DNA from: Carya illinoinensis
Taxonomy: Eukaryota; Streptophyta; Magnoliopsida; Fagales; Juglandaceae
DNA: 64,000 nucleotides
Direction of reading: 5' to 3'
Assembly: GCF_018687715.1 (NCBI RefSeq)
Contig: NC_056758.1
Span: 35,125,467 to 35,189,466 of the forward strand
The translations under genes and the position numbers were made by a program. Numbering within the stretch: the stretch's first letter is position 1; each line of letters opens with the position of its first letter. The notes under the pieces are model-generated. The model worked only from the letters and a program-made list of their open reading frames with translations. It searched no databases and was not told the origin of the DNA. Of the stretch, positions 58,861 to 64,000 are shown one piece after another.

Positions 58861-61800
58861 TGTTGGCCCTTGGGTGCCGTTTAAATTGGTATTTCCTTTT
58901 TCATTTTCATTTCTTTATTTATTTATTTTCTTTTTTACTTTGCTTCTCCCTTATGTGCTACAGATTTGTTCTCGTTGGGTTTAATTCCGAATTTACTACC
59001 ACTTCCATTTTTTACTGACAATTATTATTTCTCCACAAACACTTTTTGGTATAAAGTAAATATTTAATTTATTAGAAGAAAACTGATTAACGCATCAACG
59101 TATAAAATTTGTGCGTACATGATCAAAATATTTCATTTTTAGTTTAATTATTTTTTACTTTCCACATTGAATCTCATTAATAATGTGTGCGTTGTGTCAA
59201 TAAACATATTTTACATTTAAATTAAGCAAAATTATAATTTCAATAATAGTAAATGAATGTTATCCTATTAGTATTTTGGTAAAGTTGGTATCTCATGTTG
59301 AGATTTATAAAAAGAATAATGTTATATATAAATTTTAAATATACAAAGTTTTTTGTTAAAATAATTATTAAAATAATCATAACACAGTTTAAATAATTTT
59401 ATTACATTGATGGCGTGAGGCAAACTCATGATAAAGGGTAAAATTATTACTTTTTATGACCGGTAAAATAGTATATGAGGATAAAGGTTGGTCGCCTTCC
59501 ATCTCCTGCCAATATATTATTATTGTTTAAAAATTTTCACTCATCATTTTCGCTATATACATTATATATAATTTTTTTTTTTTTAACTAAATGTGTGGAA
59601 AATGACTGAAGAGTAGAAAAATTTAATTAATATAAAGCATAAATTAAAAAATAAAAATAAAGATAATGTATAGAAATGAGAGTAGCAAAACTCTATTTGT
59701 TTATTTAAACTTCGTGCAGGTATATTATGTGAACTAGATTAATGGGCAAAGCAAAGAAGGTCACCGCCAGGTTATCGAATCTATGCTATCTAGATTGAGC
59801 ACAAGCGACAATAAGGCGGCGTTTAGCGAGTAGTAAAGAATCCGATGGTTGTGGATAACATCCAGCGCCAAAACGACATCGTTGCGAGAAGCCCAAGAAA
59901 AGTTATTATAAATCTATTGTGGTGTAAGCAAAATTAACGTTAGTCGCCCTACAAATTTCAGAATTATGTTAAGATTAAGATCACTTAAAAAGTTTTTTTT
60001 TTTCAAAAAAATAATTAAAATCTAAAAATGGGAGAGAAACAAAATATATAAAGGGAGTCCGAAATATTTATTAAACACTTAAAATTATTGAAAAATTATT
60101 TAAACAAATATAAATTCTATAGAACTCATTATATAAGATGTTTATTTTTCTCATTTTGTTTTAGATTTTACAAGTCTGAACAAAGACTACACGACAGTAC
60201 GTACTATATATATGGGACTCTTAACAGATCATCGTGCTCATTTTTGTAAGCTTGGCCCTCATGTCTAATCTTAATTATGTGCATTCTTTTCCATTCCTTT
60301 TTGGTGGTAGCCCCACTAAGTACCAGTACTACTGTTCCGATCCCTTTGTTGGTTTCGGTGGCCAGCAAGCTGAAAGCTCTTCATCTTCTACTCGAGAGAG
60401 ATGCTTGTCTCTTAGCTTTTCATTCACTCTCAATCTCAAGTTCACTTTTTCCTTCTTTTTTTTTGTTTGGGTTTGGCACTTAGCTACTTTCACTTTTACA
60501 CCTCACATGTGAAATGCATTGCATGACGTCTTATTAAAGAATCTTTACATGTTTTTATCAGATTTGCTGCTTGCATTTTTCTTTATTATCTTCATCACCT
60601 TAAAGGCTAGAGATCTTTATTCTTTGTTTGCAGGTTAAAGCAAAGCTCAAACGGATTGGGTCATTGGGAAGTTGCTTTTAGCCCACTTAATTATAATCTG
60701 TATCAATGTTTCCAGTGTTATCCCCAGCTATATAACTAGAGATTATTAATTTAATAAACCAAACAATATCATTTAATTACCTCCCGACATTTTCTAATAG
60801 CTTTTCATGAGGATTAGTGTGAAGTATAAGGAAGCCAAAAGGAGAAATGGACAGAGAAACAAAAAAGTGAAAAAAGCAGCAGCTGGCTAGTGAGTGAGCA
60901 CTACCAGTGGAAACTCTACCCATAAGGCAGGAAAGGTCCCGTACGTAGCTAGAAAAAGATCATGGAGTAATTGTAATTGCATGATGCACATCGAGTTGTG
61001 GGGTGGAGGGTTTAATTTCCAAAATTTCCATGCCTTGGATTCTACGTAATTATCAAGTAGTATGTATACTAATCAATAGTAGGCTTAGTTCCACTCCAAC
61101 ATGTTCATGAGATGAGAGACAAAGCGCATGCGTGCTGTGCCATTATACGTACCCGGCCCCTTTTTAAGTTTGGGGCTCAACATAATGTTCATTTCTCTCA
61201 TAGTCCTTAAACATGTGCTCCTAATTATGGTAGGTTGGTGGCCTGTCGCTCTCATGTCTCTTCGCCCCCTCCACTCCTCTTTTACCTACTCAATCACAAG
61301 TTCTACTCACTTTGCTCCGACGCTCCGATTGATTCCCCGTGCCGGATATATCCTACAAGGTTGGAATGTTCTTATCTTTAACTCGACCCGCCCCCTTCAA
61401 GAAAAACCAAAGGAATCTAAATTTTTCCCATTCCAAGCAACTTCAAGTTCTCCGTACCTTTTCAGGGCAACTATTTGGTTATTAACGTACCTGTAACTGT
61501 TTGTATGTTTCTCCTTAGAGCTTCAAACATTTATTTTTTTACATTACTTATAAGCTGGTAAATTTGTGAGGCCACGTCACTCATAAAAAGAATTTAAAAC
61601 AAAAATATTTCTTATACCAACTGATATGATAGTTTTTTATATCAATAATATATTTGGTGTGTAAGCCTGGTTGGTTACACAGATAAAATTATCTCATCTC
61701 ATATAATTATTATAATTTTTCTAAACTCCCACGTAAAAGATAATAAACAATTCAACTTTTTTAAATTTTAAAATAAAAATAATATTTTATTTAACTTTTA

Positions 61801-62089
61801 ATTTTTGTCTCATATCATCTCATCTATATGTATAACCTAACGAGGCCTAAGATTGTAAAAATATTTTATTTTTCAATTTTTGGGCCAGACCTTGCCCATA
61901 TGATTAAGGATAAATTATGCCTAGTAGGCTGGCATTAGGCTGAAGTGTGAACCCAGGTCCAGATGTTTGGAAAGCGTTGCTGTGTGAACCCTGAGCCCGT
62001 TTGAATTCACTAACTCCATATATCCTGCGAGATAGAATGGGCCCATGTGTAATAAACTAAAAGAAAATGGAAGAGAAAGCTTCACGTTA
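58861..62089. other. Intergenic stretch without a recognised gene
   Basis: A+T-rich. The moderately long ORFs at 60234-60512 and 61128-61496 show no known motif. A GTTTGGAT-family repeat lies at 61663-61855. No tRNA or conserved miRNA sequence was recognised. Confidence 0.5.
61663..61855. repeat. A+T-rich MITE-like element, GTTTGGAT family, copy i
   Basis: Contains ATTATCTCATCTCATATAAT on the left and CATATCATCTCATCTATATG on the right, with AAATAAAAATAATATTTTAT between. The ends face each other as imperfect inverted repeats. Confidence 0.55.
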
Positions 62090-62339
62090 TGGATGTGCAG
62101 AGAATGCTCTGTCAAATTATATATTCCAAAATCAATGATTCTGTACAGGCTAACGAGGCTCATATATACAACTTGTTGTAAATAGCCTAACTGACACTAA
62201 CTGAAAAAACTAACTGTACAGCTCATTAATAAAGAAAAAATAGCAAAACAGAATGTCAAAAAAAGAAGATTCTAATATTAACGACTTGTAGCTGCATTAG
62301 AAGGTGATTCACGACTTGTAGCTTTGGTGGACTCCAATA
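62090..62339 (-). repeat. Probable 3' LTR of the right-edge copia element
   Basis: It starts right after the polypurine tract as TATTGGAGTCC, close to the usual TGTTGGAG. It contains TAAAT/TATATATGAGCCTC promoter-like sequence and CATTCTCTGCACATCC near its end. The 3' limit is a guess. Confidence 0.45.
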
Positions 62340-62399
62340 CCCCCCAGCAAAGTGGAGAATGGATGTTGACAATTCCCAACTTGAGCAAGTAGATTGAAG

Positions 62400-63242
62400 T
62401 AGGGGTGGGCAGCGGGGGCCCGCCCCCCGCTACCCCGCCCCCGTCCGCCCCGCCTCCGCATGGGCGGACGGGGTACCCCGCACCACACATGCCGGGACGG
62501 GGGACCCCGCCCCGCTTTTCCCCCGCCCCGCATTTTATATTTATATTTATAAATATATATATTTTATATTTATAAATATATATTTTTATTTTACAAATTG
62601 TATATATATAATATATTACAATTTGTTAAACTTGTTCACAAGAATCACAAGAGAGTGAGACTTGTTCATCACAAGCTTGCATATGCCATGGGCACCCTAG
62701 GCCTCATTTATATAGAACTCTAAGGCCATACAAGAGTCTTACTTGAGCAATGTGGGACTTACTGTTAAGTCTCACATTGCTCAAGTAAGACTCTTGTATG
62801 GCCTTAGAGTTCTATATAAATGAGGCCTAGGGTGCCCATGGCATATGCAAGCTTGTGATGAACAAGTCTCACTCTCTTGTGATTCTTGTGAACAAGTTTA
62901 ATAAATTTAAAAATTAGTAATATAATTTTTATGTTATTAGTTTTTAAATTATTATATATATAAATTTTAATTTAAGATTTAATTATATAATAATTTGGGT
63001 CTAAAAATAATATTTTTAGACACAAAAATTTTTTTTAAGCCCATTGAAATATGGGATTCTTGAAGTGGGCGGGGGGCGGGGCGGATGGGGTGTTCGCCCC
63101 GCCCCCCCGGCACCGGAGCGGGGGGCCCCGCCCCCGCCTCACGGGGGCGGGGGGCGGATGAAAAATTGATCCCCCGCATCATGCGGGGGCGGGGTGCGGG
63201 GAAGGGGTGCACCCGCCCCGCATGATGCGGGTAGCACCCCTA
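62400..63242. mobile_element. GC-rich non-autonomous hAT-like element
   Basis: It begins TAGGGGTG at 62400 and ends CACCCCTA at 63242. A perfect 8-bp target duplication GATTGAAG flanks it (62392-62399, 63243-63250), inserted into the copia RNase H region. Both ends (62400-62530, 63066-63242) are extremely G+C-rich, built from CCCCGCCCCGC-type words, in strong contrast to the A+T-rich middle. It shares the TAGGGGTG ends and 8-bp duplication size with 699-1473. No transposase ORF is present. Confidence 0.88.
62626..62901. repeat. 136-bp-arm fold-back (head-to-head TRIM-like LTRs?)
   Basis: 62626-62761 and 62766-62901 are inverted copies separated by four bases (CTGT). I noticed one mismatch (near 62756). 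Each arm contains CTATATAAATGAGGC, a good TATA box, and reads like TGTTAAGTCTCACATTG...CTTGTGAACA, the style of a short TRIM LTR. A transcript through it would form a hairpin of ~136 bp. Its place inside the hAT-like element makes it a second-level insertion. Confidence 0.9.
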
Positions 63243-64000
63243 GATTGAAGAAGAGATGATGGTAGGGCTTTTGTGAGAAGATCAGCTCGTTGAAGATGAG
63301 TGGACACATGATCTGTAACAATGGAACCTTCGAAAATCTTGTCTCTAATGAGATGGCAGTCCAATTCGATGTGCTTAGTTCTTTCATGGAACACGAGATT
63401 GGCTGCAATGTGAAGGGCAGCTTGGTTGTCACAGTATAGTACAGCTGCTTGAGGATGAATTACTTGTAGGTCAACAAGAAGAAATCGAATCCAAGTGAGT
63501 TCACAAGAGGTAGTAGCCATTGCTCTATACTCAACTTCAGCTGAGGAGCGAGATATAACATTCTGTTTCTTAGATTTCCAAGAAATTAAGGAGTTGCCTA
63601 AGAGCACACAGTATCTAGTAACTGATCTACGGGTGTCTGGGCATGATGCCCAATCAGAATCACAATAAGCTATTAATTGTAATTCAGAAGAAGCTGAGAG
63701 CAATACACCTTGGCCAGGTGCAGATTTAATGTACTTCAAAACTTTATGGGCAGCAGCTAGATGACTTATGGTTGGTTTTTCCAAAAATTGGCTCAAGGTC
63801 TGCACAGGATAGCTAAGATCTGGTCGAGTGATGGTTAAGTAAAGTAACCTGTCAATTAATCTTCGATACACAGAAGGGTCAGCAAGTGGTAGACCATCAT
63901 CTTTGCTAAATTTCAGATTTTGTTCCACAGGAACTTTCTCGAGTTTTGAGCCCAAAACTCCTGAATCAACAAGTATATCGAGCGCATATTTGTGCTGACA
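63243..64000 (-). pseudogene. Copia pol fragment: RT end and RNase H
   Basis: The frame is open from the window edge (CQHKYALDILVDSGVLGSKL is its first readable part) to the hAT-like insertion. RNase H motifs are DSDWASCPDTRRSVT, SSAEVEYRAMATTS, YCDNQAALHIAA and ERTKHIELDCHLIRDK, followed by RADLLTKALPSS. At 63243 the hAT-like element replaces the tail with unrelated codons. Beyond the insertion the family tail LLKLGIVNIHS is readable at about 62362-62394, but one frame off, so at least one indel also exists. Not functional. Confidence 0.85.

Larger units (their letters stand above)
62090..64000 (-). mobile_element. Ty1/copia element, 3' part, broken by a nested hAT-like element
   Basis: On the minus strand the RNase H part of pol enters from the right edge. 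After an interruption at 62400-63242 come the end of pol, a G-rich polypurine tract (TTTGCTGGGGGG, 62340-62351) and an LTR-like segment from 62339 down to about 62090. The 5' part lies right of the window, so LTR divergence and target duplication cannot be judged. The left boundary is approximate. Confidence 0.8.

Noticed and set aside
60234..60512. Possible small secreted protein or miRNA precursor
   Set aside because: The apparent hydrophobic start lacks a clear cleavage pattern, the tail is low-complexity Phe/Ser, and no known miRNA sequence is present.
62278..62533. Gly/Arg/Pro-rich ORFs
   Set aside because: They are translations of the GC-rich end of the hAT-like element fused to the copia tail.

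Overview
This window looks like nuclear DNA from a woody eudicot. Its plant gene families have GT-AG introns, the spacers are A+T-rich, and Ty1/copia elements, hAT MITEs and TRIMs are dense. The mix of repeats would suit Fagales (walnut/hickory/oak relatives), but that is an impression from sequence style, not a search result. There is nothing prokaryotic and no CRISPR array.

Layout, left to right. 95-367 (-) is the first coding exon of a plastid-type hexokinase whose remainder lies left of the window. 699-1473 is a non-autonomous hAT-like element with an 8-bp target duplication. About 3.5-6.3 kb resembles one long LTR with a 45-bp minisatellite. 9263-11473 (+) is a two-exon WEB-family gene with a TRIM-like element in its intron. 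12008-17478 (-) is a young copia element with a single nonsense codon in its polyprotein. 18771-18992 (-) is a small gene ending in DCIEFFNKSS. 23960-33145 (-) is a Sirevirus-like copia element with apparently identical 1,341-bp LTRs. 33706-33983 is a TRIM. 35231-37246 (-) is a three-exon C2H2 zinc-finger gene. 41027-51321 (+) is a decayed E2FC-like transcription-factor gene whose first intron holds an older copia element (41718-46333). 55985-57703 (-) is a six-exon HVA22-like gene. The right end (about 62.09-64.0 kb, -) is the 3' part of a fourth copia element. It is broken by a GC-rich hAT-like element (62400-63242), which itself contains a near-perfect 136-bp-arm fold-back.

The most unusual feature is inside the Sirevirus-like element. 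Between the end of pol and the 3' LTR, on the opposite strand, sit two small ORFs (25780-26232 and 26476-26913). Both encode Ser-rich, coiled-coil-like proteins. They align without gaps over 49 residues (17 identical), and each has its own TATA box followed at nearly the same distance by TTCATCTA. They look like a duplicated antisense promoter-plus-gene unit pointing head-on at pol. All functional roles for them are inference.

Five host genes appear intact or intact as far as seen: hexokinase exon 1, the WEB gene, the small DCIEFFNKSS gene, the zinc-finger gene and the HVA22-like gene. They are unrelated and independently transcribed. Most of the remaining sequence is mobile DNA, including about nine diverged copies of an A+T-rich element whose ends read like GTTTGGAT/ATCCAAAC.
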